In this document: positions 21,716-29,679 of the stretch, one piece after another
How the letters are laid out: every line of letters starts with the position of its first letter
Position numbering within the stretch: the first letter of the stretch is position 1
Assembly (NCBI GenBank): GCA_028275345.1
Contig: JAPWUV010000012.1
Coordinates: 43,573 to 107,572 of the forward strand
DNA from: a bacterium
GTDB taxonomy: Bacteria; Zhuqueibacterota; Zhuqueibacteria; Oleimicrobiales; Geothermoviventaceae
Reading direction: 5' to 3'
Length of the DNA stretch: 64,000 bases
The notes under the pieces: model-generated
What the model saw: only the letters and a program-made list of their open reading frames with translations
What the model was told of the DNA's origin: nothing
Databases searched by the model: none
Program-made: the position numbers and the translations under genes

Positions 21716-22777
21716 ATGGTCACAGAGATCTTGTGGGCCGGCGTGCTCGCTCTCAGGGACTACATTGCCACTCATGTCCTCACTTGTCTCGTGCCCGCTT
21801 TCCTGCTGGCTGGTGGGCTGGTCAGCTTTGTGAACCGGGAGGCGATCCTCAACACATTGGGTGAAACGGCGAACAGACTTCGCGCCTTCTCGTTAGCGAG
21901 TGTCCTGAGCTTCTTCCTCGCCGCCTGCTCCTGCACCGTAATCCCGGTGGCCAGCGGTTTGTACTACGGAGGCGCAGGCATCGGTGTCGCTTTCATCATC
22001 CTGTGGGTCGCACCCGCCTCGAACCTGCTGGCGCTCTTCTACACGGGTAACATCCTGGGCACCGAAATGGTACTCGCCCGCGTAATTGGGGCCTTGGCCG
22101 TGGCACTGCTTGTCGGCTGGGTCATGACGCTCGCCTTCGCCAGCCGCTCAGTCCAGGCAGAAACACCCGGGTACCCTGCGAGGGACCCTGAGCCACATGC
22201 CGGCAGCTTCATCTCTCGGGGACACCTCTGGCTGCTCGTGCTCATCCTCCTCTCGCTCCTGCTGCCGAACTACGTCGTGCAAAGAGGGCCCTACTGGCAA
22301 AAGGTTGTAATTTGGCTGCTTCTCACCGCCGTGGCGGCCCTTTACGCGGGGAAAAGGCTCTCTCGCGAAGAGATCCGTTCCTGGATGACGGAGGTGTGGT
22401 TCTTCGTCAGGATCATCTTCCCGCTCCTCTTGGTGGGTGTATTCTTGGTCGGGATCATCGGCAAAGTACTGCCGAGAGAATGGATCGAGCGCTGGCTCGG
22501 AGGTAATGGCCTCCGGGCATCCTTCCTCGCGACGCTCCTCGGGGCCGTGAGCTACTTCGCCACGCTCACCGAAGCGCCCTTCGTCGACACGCTAATCAAA
22601 CTGGGCATGGGCAAAGGGCCGGCTCTTGCCCTCCTTCTGACCGGGCCGGGGATCAGCTTGCCCAACTGGCTGGCTGTGGCCCGCGTATTCGGCTTCAAGA
22701 AGGCCCTTGTGTACATACCCACCGTGATCGTACTGGGCACGCTGGTTGGCTTCCTGTTCGGCCAGTTCGTCGGGTAA
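21716..22777 (+). CDS. DUF318 (PF03773-type) membrane permease
   Basis: 353 residues with about eight or nine membrane helices in two halves. The first half carries FLAACSCTVIPVASGLYYGG, the conserved CxC-Pro segment of DUF318 permeases; the second half carries GAVSYFATLTEAPFVDTL. Relatives include ArsP, which exports organoarsenicals, but most members are uncharacterised. A strong GCGGAGGTGAAG precedes the ATG. The next gene, 26 bases downstream, encodes a CPRC thioredoxin-fold protein, a frequent partner of these permeases. Substrate unknown; a thiol-reactive metalloid is possible. Confidence 0.87.
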   Translation: MVTEILWAGVLALRDYIATHVLTCLVPAFLLAGGLVSFVNREAILNTLGETANRLRAFSLASVLSFFLAACSCTVIPVASGLYYGGAGIGVAFIILWVAPASNLLALFYTGNILGTEMVLARVIGALAVALLVGWVMTLAFASRSVQAETPGYPARDPEPHAGSFISRGHLWLLVLILLSLLLPNYVVQRGPYWQKVVIWLLLTAVAALYAGKRLSREEIRSWMTEVWFFVRIIFPLLLVGVFLVGIIGKVLPREWIERWLGGNGLRASFLATLLGAVSYFATLTEAPFVDTLIKLGMGKGPALALLLTGPGISLPNWLAVARVFGFKKALVYIPTVIVLGTLVGFLFGQFVG

Positions 22778-22803
22778 AGCTTGCGAGTCGGGGAGGTGCA
22801 GAA

Positions 22804-23049
22804 ATGCGGATTGAGGTTCTGGGACCGGGATGCCCTCGATGTCAGCAAACCCTTCGCAACGTCAAGACGGCGTGCGCGGAGCTGGGGATCCAGCCGGAGA
22901 TTGAGGAAATACACGATGTCCGCCAGTTCATCAGGTACGGGGTCCGCATTACCCCCGCGGTGGCCTTGGACGGCAAAGTGGTGATCCAAGGCAAGATCCC
23001 AACGGTGGACGAGCTGAAACGGATTCTGACCAGCCCGAAACACACCTGA
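22804..23049 (+). CDS. Small thioredoxin-fold protein with CPRC active site
   Basis: 81 residues of the 'redox-active disulfide protein 2'/thioredoxin_3 type: a beta-strand start (MRIEVLGPG), the active site CPRC at residues 10-13, and a cis-proline segment (ITPAVALDGK). It has no signal peptide, so it is cytoplasmic. GGGGAGG lies just before the ATG. The tight spacing behind the DUF318 permease indicates an operon in which this protein may reduce or hand over the permease substrate (inference). Confidence 0.88.
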   Translation: MRIEVLGPGCPRCQQTLRNVKTACAELGIQPEIEEIHDVRQFIRYGVRITPAVALDGKVVIQGKIPTVDELKRILTSPKHT

Positions 23050-23727
23050 TTTCGACGTCCACCCACGCATTAGGCATTCGTGGATCGCTTCTGCGCAAGG
23101 AAAGATCAAGTGCCAGGCGGGGAAGCGATCCAAAGTCCCCGAGAGCCTCCTTGCGGGTCCGGCTTGCGAATGAAAGCAAGGCGGGCCAGCACAAAGGGGG
23201 AGTGCGTGCGCTGGGTCGCGCGCTTTCCTGGCCTTCCCCGAAGGCACTTCGTCGACGCCCTCGAAGGGACCGTTCCTGAGCATTCCTGACTCCGTTCAAC
23301 CGGAACGGGTCGAGCTTTCCATTCGAACCGCAAGGCGGCGAGCGATGACTGCCGTGTTCCTGCGGCAAGTCATCGGAACGGCCGCGCTCGTCCGTCCATG
23401 CCCGCCGGCTGCGAGTCTGCCTTGGAGAAAGCCAACCCACCGGCAGCCCGCCGCGACGCGGGGGATCCCGCGCCGTGGCTCCTCCCATCGCTGCACTGGA
23501 GTGTGGGTTCGGTCGTAGCGGGAGCAAGGCGGACCGAAGCGGACCTCCCCCGCGTAGCCGGAACAAGACCGGAGAACCAGCAAGGACGCGATGTCAGTCG
23601 GATCCGCCGCTCCGCATCCCGGAGGATCTGCCATGGCATGGTCAGCTTTCGCATCGACGGGCCTCCCATCGTCGTCGTGACTGAGCGGGAACTTCTGAGG
23701 GCAGATTGCGTATCAGGAACGCGACCA
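23050..23727. other. Long intergenic region, no gene seen
   Basis: About 680 bases between the thioredoxin-fold gene and the TetR gene. Open frames here are Arg/Pro-rich and lack plausible starts. An in-frame upstream extension of the TetR gene (from 23398) has no protein-like character and was not used. Confidence 0.45.
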
Positions 23728-23754
23728 TTCGACCAAAATCGACGATGGGTCGAA
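23728..23754. promoter_or_regulatory. Putative TetR operator
   Basis: Inverted repeat TTCGACC-N13-GGTCGAA ending three bases before the TetR start codon. Its location overlapping the start suggests autoregulation of the TetR gene and the transporter operon behind it. Confidence 0.45.
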
Positions 23755-23757
23755 ACC

Positions 23758-24402
23758 ATGCCTGCCAACTCCCACGACGTGAAGCGCGAACGTATCCTCG
23801 ACGAGGCCCGCGACCTCCTCCGCCACTTCGGCCTGCGCAAAGTGACGATGGAGGACATCGCGCGAAAGGCCCGCATGGCCAAGGCCAGCCTGTACTACTA
23901 CTTCCCCAGCAGGGAACATCTCTTCCGAGAGATCATCCGCCGGGAAGGCTCGAAGCTCTGGGAACGGCTCCATCGCGCCGTCGCAGAAAAAGACGACCCG
24001 CGCGATCAACTGCGCGCGTACGCCCAGACCCGCTTCCGCGCCCTTACCGAGCTCTCGATCTATTACAAGACGCTCACTGCTGAGGACTATCTGCGCCATT
24101 ACGAATTCATCGAGCGCGAACGAGAAGCTTATACCCAACTGGAGTTGCAGACGATTGAGAACATCCTCCGGGAGGGAGTCCGCCGGGGGATCTTTCGAGT
24201 CAAGGACACGAGGCTGGCCGCCTTCGCCATTATTCAGGCCATGAAGGGACTGGAGTATCCGTTGATCTCCGGGCAGGGCGTGAGCCTCGATGGTACGCAT
24301 CTGGGGATAGAGGAAGCAATCGACATGATGCTCGACTTGCTCCTCAAGGGCATCGAAGTCGCGCCCCGGTCGGAAGAGAACCACGGGCCGGGATTGCCCT
24401 GA
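23758..24402 (+). CDS. TetR-family transcriptional regulator
   Basis: 214 residues. The N-terminal helix-turn-helix is typical of TetR: ILDEARDLLRHFGLRKVTMEDIA split around the turn, then KASLYYYFPSREHLF. The C-terminal two thirds is a helical ligand-binding domain without recognisable specificity. The start is the ATG just after a dyad; the ribosome binding site is weak, and a palindrome over the leader may explain that. It is followed 89 bases later by the RND transporter gene, so it probably represses that operon in response to a hydrophobic ligand (inference). Confidence 0.93.
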   Translation: MPANSHDVKRERILDEARDLLRHFGLRKVTMEDIARKARMAKASLYYYFPSREHLFREIIRREGSKLWERLHRAVAEKDDPRDQLRAYAQTRFRALTELSIYYKTLTAEDYLRHYEFIEREREAYTQLELQTIENILREGVRRGIFRVKDTRLAAFAIIQAMKGLEYPLISGQGVSLDGTHLGIEEAIDMMLDLLLKGIEVAPRSEENHGPGLP

Positions 24403-24491
24403 GGAGAACCTCGCGACAGTTGTGATCGGCCCTGCTTCCGTCCCCGGGAATTCAGGGCCGATCGGCTGTAGATCAACTCCGGAGCCGCACT

Positions 24492-27389
24492 ATGGACCTG
24501 CCGCGACGGATCGTGCAGACGCGTCGGTTGTGGATCGCACTGGCCTGCCTGCTAACGCTCCTGGCGGGATTCTTCGCGATCCGGGTTCCCATCAATACCG
24601 ACATCGTCACATTCTTGCCTCAGGACAGCCCCCGCGTTCAGCTCTTCAAGCACACCGACCACCTCTTCGGTGGGAATCACCTGGCCATCGTAGGCGTCGA
24701 GGCGGAAGACATATTCACAAGCCCGGTCCTGCATGTCGTAGACAGCCTGACCACGGGCTTCGCCGGGATCGAAGGGGTCTCCAGCGTGACAAGCCTCACC
24801 AACGTCATTGACTTCCGCAAGACGGAGGGGGGCATTGAGGTCACCAAGCTCATCGAGCCGGGCCAAGTGCCGGATCAGCCAGAGGAGCTCGCGAGATTGC
24901 GCGACTACGTTCTGGCCCGTTCTCTGTACCGCGACAAGCTGGTCTCCGGCGACGGCAGATTCGCCTTGATCCTCGTGCGCATCCGGGGCGATGTCGATCG
25001 CGAGGCCGTGGCGCGACAGCTTCGGACCCTTTCGAAAAACCTCGTTCACGGGCGATACCGGCTGTACTTCGCGGGCTTCCCCTTTCAGATGGAGTTCCTT
25101 GGACGCCTGATCATCACGGATCTTTGGCGGCTCACTCCCATCGCCGCGGTTCTCATCCTGGGACTGCTGTACCTCAGCTTCCGCCGCGGCCGCGCCGCCC
25201 TCTTGGCCTTCTTGACGGTCCTCCTGAGCCTCATCTGGACCTTCGGGCTGATGGGCGCGCTCCGTCTCCCCCTGACGTTGATCTCCGCCGCCACCCCCGT
25301 GCTGGTGTTGGCAGTGGGCAGTGCCTATGGCATCCATCTGCTCAAGAAGTACTATGAGCTTTCCCCCAGCTACGGCGCTTCTCCCGAGCTCGTCGCCGAG
25401 ACCCTGCGTCAGGTGGGAACCCCGATTGTCCTTGCCGCCGTCACGACCTTGATCGGCTTTCTCTCCCTCCTCAGCTCCGAACTGAGTGCGATTCGCCAGT
25501 TTGGGCTAGCTACGGGGGCAGGCATCCTGTTTGCCTTGGCCGCGGCAACGCTCGTGGTGACGGCGATCCTCGCCTCGCTGGCTCCCGAGAACCTTCCGCG
25601 AACGGTGCGAAATTCGCCGGCTGGCTCCTCGCGCCTCCCTCTTGGAGCCCTTGCATCCAGCGTAGCGCGACATCCACATCGGTGGGCTTTCTCCCTCGGA
25701 ATTCTGGCGCTGGCCTTTCTCACCGGTCTCCCCCAAATCAGCCGGGAGGTTAACCTCTCCGAGTACTTCAAGCGCAACTCGGAGGTGCGGATCTCCGAGA
25801 AGCTCATGGAGGAGCGTTTCGGCGGCAGCTACCCGGTGCAGATCCTCGTTCAGGGGCCGATTGACCATCCCGCCGTGCTCCACTGGATGCGACAGCTTGA
25901 GCGGCGATTGGAAACAGACCCCTGGCTGACTAACCCGCAGTCCGTCGCCGATCTGATCTGCGAAATGAACCAAGTGCTCAACGACCGCTACGTCGTTCCG
26001 GAGACGAACCAGGGCGTGGCCAATCTGTGGCTGCTGTTGGAGGGTCAGGAGATCCTGCAACAGCTCGTCACCGAAAATCGGCAGAACGGCCAGGTGCAAT
26101 TGAGGATTCGCTCGCAAGATTCGCAACGGATCTTCCACTCGGTGGACCTGGTGAACCGGGTGCTTCAGTCATTGCCGGATACGCTGGTTGTTGTCTCGGA
26201 CAGCGCGGTCCCAGCAGAGATGCGAGCGGCTCTCGACAGCTTTCGTGTCGGCGAAGCGATGAACGCCCTTCGCTGGGAGATGGAACGTCGCGGGCTGTCC
26301 CTTCCGGAGGCGGCGCTGCGCGCCATTCTCGAGAGGCACACTGGACGGCTGCGGGCGCAGAGTATCTCCCCAGCCATTGCCGATAGCATGGCTACAGCGG
26401 TACTACGTTTCCTGACCTCGGAGGAGTCCGAAATCCCGGTTACGGAAGTCCGTGGGCGGGACTTCGAAGGCCTGCGCGACGCGTTCAGCCGGGGAGAGCT
26501 TCAAAGCCCCCGCGATCTCGCCGGATACTTGAGGCAGGCTCTTCCCGAGGCAAGGAGGGTAGACGAAGACGCCCTGCTGCGTACCGCGGAACACGTGTGG
26601 TACCTCGCGAACGAGGTTCGGCAGCAGGCCCTGACCGATTCCTCGCTGGCTTCGCTGCTGACCCTGCTTCCGAAGACCACGGCAGATGACCCAAACCTGC
26701 GACGCGACTTGAAGTCGGCCCTCTGGAGCCTGAACCAAGAGCGTTGCTTCGTACCGGATGATCTCTTTCGCGAATGGAGCCGGCGGGCACCGATCCGAGC
26801 GGAGGAGCGGGTGGGGATCAGCGCCATCCAGTCCGGTTCGGGACCCATCTACCAAGAGCTGGACGCAAAGCTGCTGAACAGCCAAATCACCAGCCTCGCC
26901 TTCGCATTGGGGCTCGTTTTCCTTCTCCTCTGCCTGCAGCTGAAGTCTCTGTCCCTGGGATTGATCGGCACGGCTCCCATCCTCCTCACTCTCGCGGTGA
27001 ACTTCGGAGCCATGGGTTACCTGGGAATCCCTCTGGATGATGCTACGCTCATGATCGCTCCGCTGGCCGTTGGCATTGGCGTCGACTACGCCATTCACAT
27101 TTCCCACCGCCTCCGCTACGAGCTGGAACGACACTCCTCGCTGGAGGAAGCACTTCGCAGGAGCTTCGGGACCACGGGGATGGCGATCCTGATCAATGCC
27201 CTCTCCGTCGGACTCGGGTTTTGCGTGCTGCTCCTGGGCGATGTGGAGCCTGTCCGGCGATTCGGCGGCATGGTCGCCTTGGCAATGGCCGTGAGCGCTT
27301 TCGGCGCCCTCACGCTGCTTCCAGCGCTCTTGGCGATCCGGCAGCGAAAAGGTAGCCCCTCGGGATCCCGAGGGATATCCGGATCTTAG
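24492..27389 (+). CDS. RND-superfamily (MMPL/HAE3-type) exporter
   Basis: 965 residues with the duplicated RND plan: membrane helix 1, a periplasmic domain, five helices (about 210-365), then a second helix, a large periplasmic domain and five more helices (about 785-950). Motifs include PINTDIVTFLPQDSPRV at the first loop and GIGVDYAIHISHRLRYE in the second half. MMPL/HAE3 members export lipids or hopanoid-like compounds (known for relatives). The LolA-like protein and DUF1302-like barrel downstream suggest delivery of a lipid or hydrophobic cargo to the outer membrane. Confidence 0.92.
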   Translation: MDLPRRIVQTRRLWIALACLLTLLAGFFAIRVPINTDIVTFLPQDSPRVQLFKHTDHLFGGNHLAIVGVEAEDIFTSPVLHVVDSLTTGFAGIEGVSSVTSLTNVIDFRKTEGGIEVTKLIEPGQVPDQPEELARLRDYVLARSLYRDKLVSGDGRFALILVRIRGDVDREAVARQLRTLSKNLVHGRYRLYFAGFPFQMEFLGRLIITDLWRLTPIAAVLILGLLYLSFRRGRAALLAFLTVLLSLIWTFGLMGALRLPLTLISAATPVLVLAVGSAYGIHLLKKYYELSPSYGASPELVAETLRQVGTPIVLAAVTTLIGFLSLLSSELSAIRQFGLATGAGILFALAAATLVVTAILASLAPENLPRTVRNSPAGSSRLPLGALASSVARHPHRWAFSLGILALAFLTGLPQISREVNLSEYFKRNSEVRISEKLMEERFGGSYPVQILVQGPIDHPAVLHWMRQLERRLETDPWLTNPQSVADLICEMNQVLNDRYVVPETNQGVANLWLLLEGQEILQQLVTENRQNGQVQLRIRSQDSQRIFHSVDLVNRVLQSLPDTLVVVSDSAVPAEMRAALDSFRVGEAMNALRWEMERRGLSLPEAALRAILERHTGRLRAQSISPAIADSMATAVLRFLTSEESEIPVTEVRGRDFEGLRDAFSRGELQSPRDLAGYLRQALPEARRVDEDALLRTAEHVWYLANEVRQQALTDSSLASLLTLLPKTTADDPNLRRDLKSALWSLNQERCFVPDDLFREWSRRAPIRAEERVGISAIQSGSGPIYQELDAKLLNSQITSLAFALGLVFLLLCLQLKSLSLGLIGTAPILLTLAVNFGAMGYLGIPLDDATLMIAPLAVGIGVDYAIHISHRLRYELERHSSLEEALRRSFGTTGMAILINALSVGLGFCVLLLGDVEPVRRFGGMVALAMAVSAFGALTLLPALLAIRQRKGSPSGSRGISGS

Positions 27390-27449
27390 GCTACAGGAGA
27401 AAACGTGACTCACCGGGGATTGTCGATCCAAGCAATGGAGGTTCCGGCT

Positions 27450-28199
27450 ATGCGTGGGAAACCCGCACTCTCTCTGTCGCTCCTCCTGCTCGCAGCGGCA
27501 ACGCTTCCCTTAGCGGCTCAGGAAAGCGGGGATGAAATCCTGGCCAAAGTTCAGGCCACTCTCAATGCACCGCGCGACCGCATGGCGGTCATGAGCATGG
27601 AGCTCATCGACAAGAGCGGGAATGTCAAACGGCGGACGGTACAGATGTACCAGAAGGGGGATGAGAAACGCCTCATCCGCTTCCTCGAGCCAGCCGATGT
27701 GAAAGACGTCGGCTTCCTGGTGCTGAGCGAGGAGGAGATGTGGCTCTACATGCCGGCGTTCCACAAGATCCGGAGAATCGCTTCTCACACCAAGCATGAG
27801 AACTTCATGGGAACGGATTTCACGTACGACGACCTCGCCCAGACCAAATACTCCGACCACTACTCCGCGCAGGTCATCCGTCAAGACGGGGCCAGCGTCA
27901 CCCTCCTGCTGACGCCGAAACCTCAAGCTGATGTTAACTACAGCAAGCTGATCATGACCGTGGACAAGTCCAATTGGGTCCCGCAACGGGTGGAACTGTA
28001 CGACAAAGCGGGGACACTGAAGAAAATCCTCATCAATTCCAAGGTGGAACGAGTGGGCCCGTACTGGACGGTGACCCAGATGTCCATGGAAGATGTCCAG
28101 GACAAGCACAAGACGGTGTTAACTCTGCGCGAGGTGAAACATGACACGGGACTCGACGACGAGCTCTTCTCCAAACGCTCGCTGATGCGGGGCTCGTGA
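27450..28199 (+). CDS. LolA-like outer-membrane lipoprotein-sorting protein
   Basis: 249 residues with a signal peptide ending near LAAQ. The body is the half-open beta-barrel type named 'outer membrane lipoprotein-sorting protein', with VQMYQKGDEKRLIRFLEP, the LVLSEEEMWLYMPAFHKIRRI segment and NFMGTDFTYDD. Such periplasmic proteins carry lipidated or hydrophobic cargo. The ATG lies behind GGAGG at good spacing. It sits 60 bases after the RND exporter and 61 before the DUF1302-like barrel, which fits one export system. Confidence 0.9.
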   Translation: MRGKPALSLSLLLLAAATLPLAAQESGDEILAKVQATLNAPRDRMAVMSMELIDKSGNVKRRTVQMYQKGDEKRLIRFLEPADVKDVGFLVLSEEEMWLYMPAFHKIRRIASHTKHENFMGTDFTYDDLAQTKYSDHYSAQVIRQDGASVTLLLTPKPQADVNYSKLIMTVDKSNWVPQRVELYDKAGTLKKILINSKVERVGPYWTVTQMSMEDVQDKHKTVLTLREVKHDTGLDDELFSKRSLMRGS

Positions 28200-28260
28200 G
28201 CACACCATGCCAATGGCACCTGCCCCTTGGGTTTGAAGGCTTTACGCAGGGAGGAAAGGC

Positions 28261-29601
28261 ATGCGACTGGCACGCTTCGCGGTGTGGCTTGCGGTTGTGG
28301 CTCTGGGGTTCCAAGCTTCAGCTCAGGCGCAAGTGGAGCTGAACGGACAGGTCAGGATGGATTACCGCGTGCGGGCCCGCGGAGATCACAGGCTCACTTG
28401 GAATGAGAATCGTTTGGACCTCAAGGTGAGCGCGAGGCTTTCCCCGAAGGCTGCGTTTTTCGGCGAGACCTGGATCCGGAGTTTCGGCTTCCCCAGAGCA
28501 ATGCAACTTGAGCAGCTCCAAGAGCGGGATCGCCGCGCCGTGCAACCATGGGCCATCGATCTCCGCGAGGCTTATCTCGACTTGTTCGGCTTCTTGTGGT
28601 CGAAACTGGACGTGAGGATCGGCAAGCAGCGCATCGCCTGGGGGACGGCCGACAAGATTAATCCGACGGACAACCTGAACCCCAAGGATTTCGAAGACCC
28701 GCTCGATTTCGGCCGGAAGCTCCCGGTGAATGCCCTTCGCATGTTTGCCTATCTTGGGGGATGGACCCTTGAGCTCGACTACGTGCCCACGTTCACCCCG
28801 GCGGTCCTCCCACCACCGGGATGGGAGATCGGCGAGACTGTGCGTGACTGGCTCCCCGGCGATCCCCACCGATACAAGTTGACCTGCAACCTCCAGCTCC
28901 CCCCTGCTACGCTCGCCAAGTCGGCCAACCTCGGCGCGAAAGTTAGTACCACCATCGCAGGCTACGACCTCTCGGCAAGCTATGCCTACGTACGGGAGGA
29001 CATCCCCTTGCCCACACGCGCCGAGCTGGACTTGGAAGGAAACACGCTGGCAGTGACCGCGGAGCTGGAATTCCCGCGCCTGCATGTTCTTGGGGCCGAC
29101 GTGGCTGGGCAGCTGCTCGGCGTAGGCCTCTGGGCGGAAGTGGCTGCCTTTCGCCCGGAATCCGCGGTCACCCTGACCATCGTCCCGCCGCTCCCCGGCT
29201 ACCAACGGCATGCGGTGCTTCCGCGCCGCACCTACACCAAGTACGCAGTGGGCGGCGACTACACCTGGCGGAACGGGATCTACCTCAATGCCCAGTACGT
29301 CCACGGCTTCTACGGAGAGCGAGGGAAGGACGGCCTGCAGGAGTACCTCCTTTGGGCCGTGGAGAAGAAGTTGCTGCATGAGACCCTCAAGTTGCGACTT
29401 GGGTCCCTGGTGCAAACCCCCAGGATCCGCGACTACTCCCGCCACCGCACCTGGATCCTCCTGCCCGAGCTGGGTTACTACCCGGTGGACAACGTGGAGT
29501 TGGTCCTCGGAGGCTACGCCATTGGGTCCCGCGGCCGGACAACGCTGTCGTCATTCGAAGGCAATGACGAGGTGTTCGTGAAGATGCAGGTCAGCTTCTG
29601 A
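28261..29601 (+). CDS. DUF1302-like outer-membrane beta-barrel
   Basis: 446 residues. Signal peptide to AQAQ, then many amphipathic strands and a C-terminal FVKMQVSF suited to BAM recognition. The segment WSKLDVRIGKQRIAWGTADKINPTDNLNP is the hallmark of DUF1302-type barrels (given here in two parts: KLDVRIGKQRIAWG and NPTDNLNP). It is the last gene of the TetR-RND-LolA-like operon. A second copy of the same family lies at 62796-64000. Its role as receiver or exit pore for the RND cargo is inferred from context. Confidence 0.85.
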   Translation: MRLARFAVWLAVVALGFQASAQAQVELNGQVRMDYRVRARGDHRLTWNENRLDLKVSARLSPKAAFFGETWIRSFGFPRAMQLEQLQERDRRAVQPWAIDLREAYLDLFGFLWSKLDVRIGKQRIAWGTADKINPTDNLNPKDFEDPLDFGRKLPVNALRMFAYLGGWTLELDYVPTFTPAVLPPPGWEIGETVRDWLPGDPHRYKLTCNLQLPPATLAKSANLGAKVSTTIAGYDLSASYAYVREDIPLPTRAELDLEGNTLAVTAELEFPRLHVLGADVAGQLLGVGLWAEVAAFRPESAVTLTIVPPLPGYQRHAVLPRRTYTKYAVGGDYTWRNGIYLNAQYVHGFYGERGKDGLQEYLLWAVEKKLLHETLKLRLGSLVQTPRIRDYSRHRTWILLPELGYYPVDNVELVLGGYAIGSRGRTTLSSFEGNDEVFVKMQVSF

Positions 29602-29633
29602 GGCAAAGGATCCCCGCCCAAGTCCCACCTGCC

Positions 29634-29665
29634 GCCCCGGGCCTCCGCGCGGCAAGGCCCGGGGC
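29634..29665. terminator. Strong hairpin between convergent genes
   Basis: Perfect ten-base stem GCCCCGGGCC / GGCCCGGGGC with a 12-base loop, 33 bases after the barrel gene and 15 bases before the end of the hybrid kinase on the other strand. There is no long T-run, but the position suits a bidirectional terminator. Confidence 0.65.
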
Positions 29666-29679
29666 GCATGGTTTCGACC

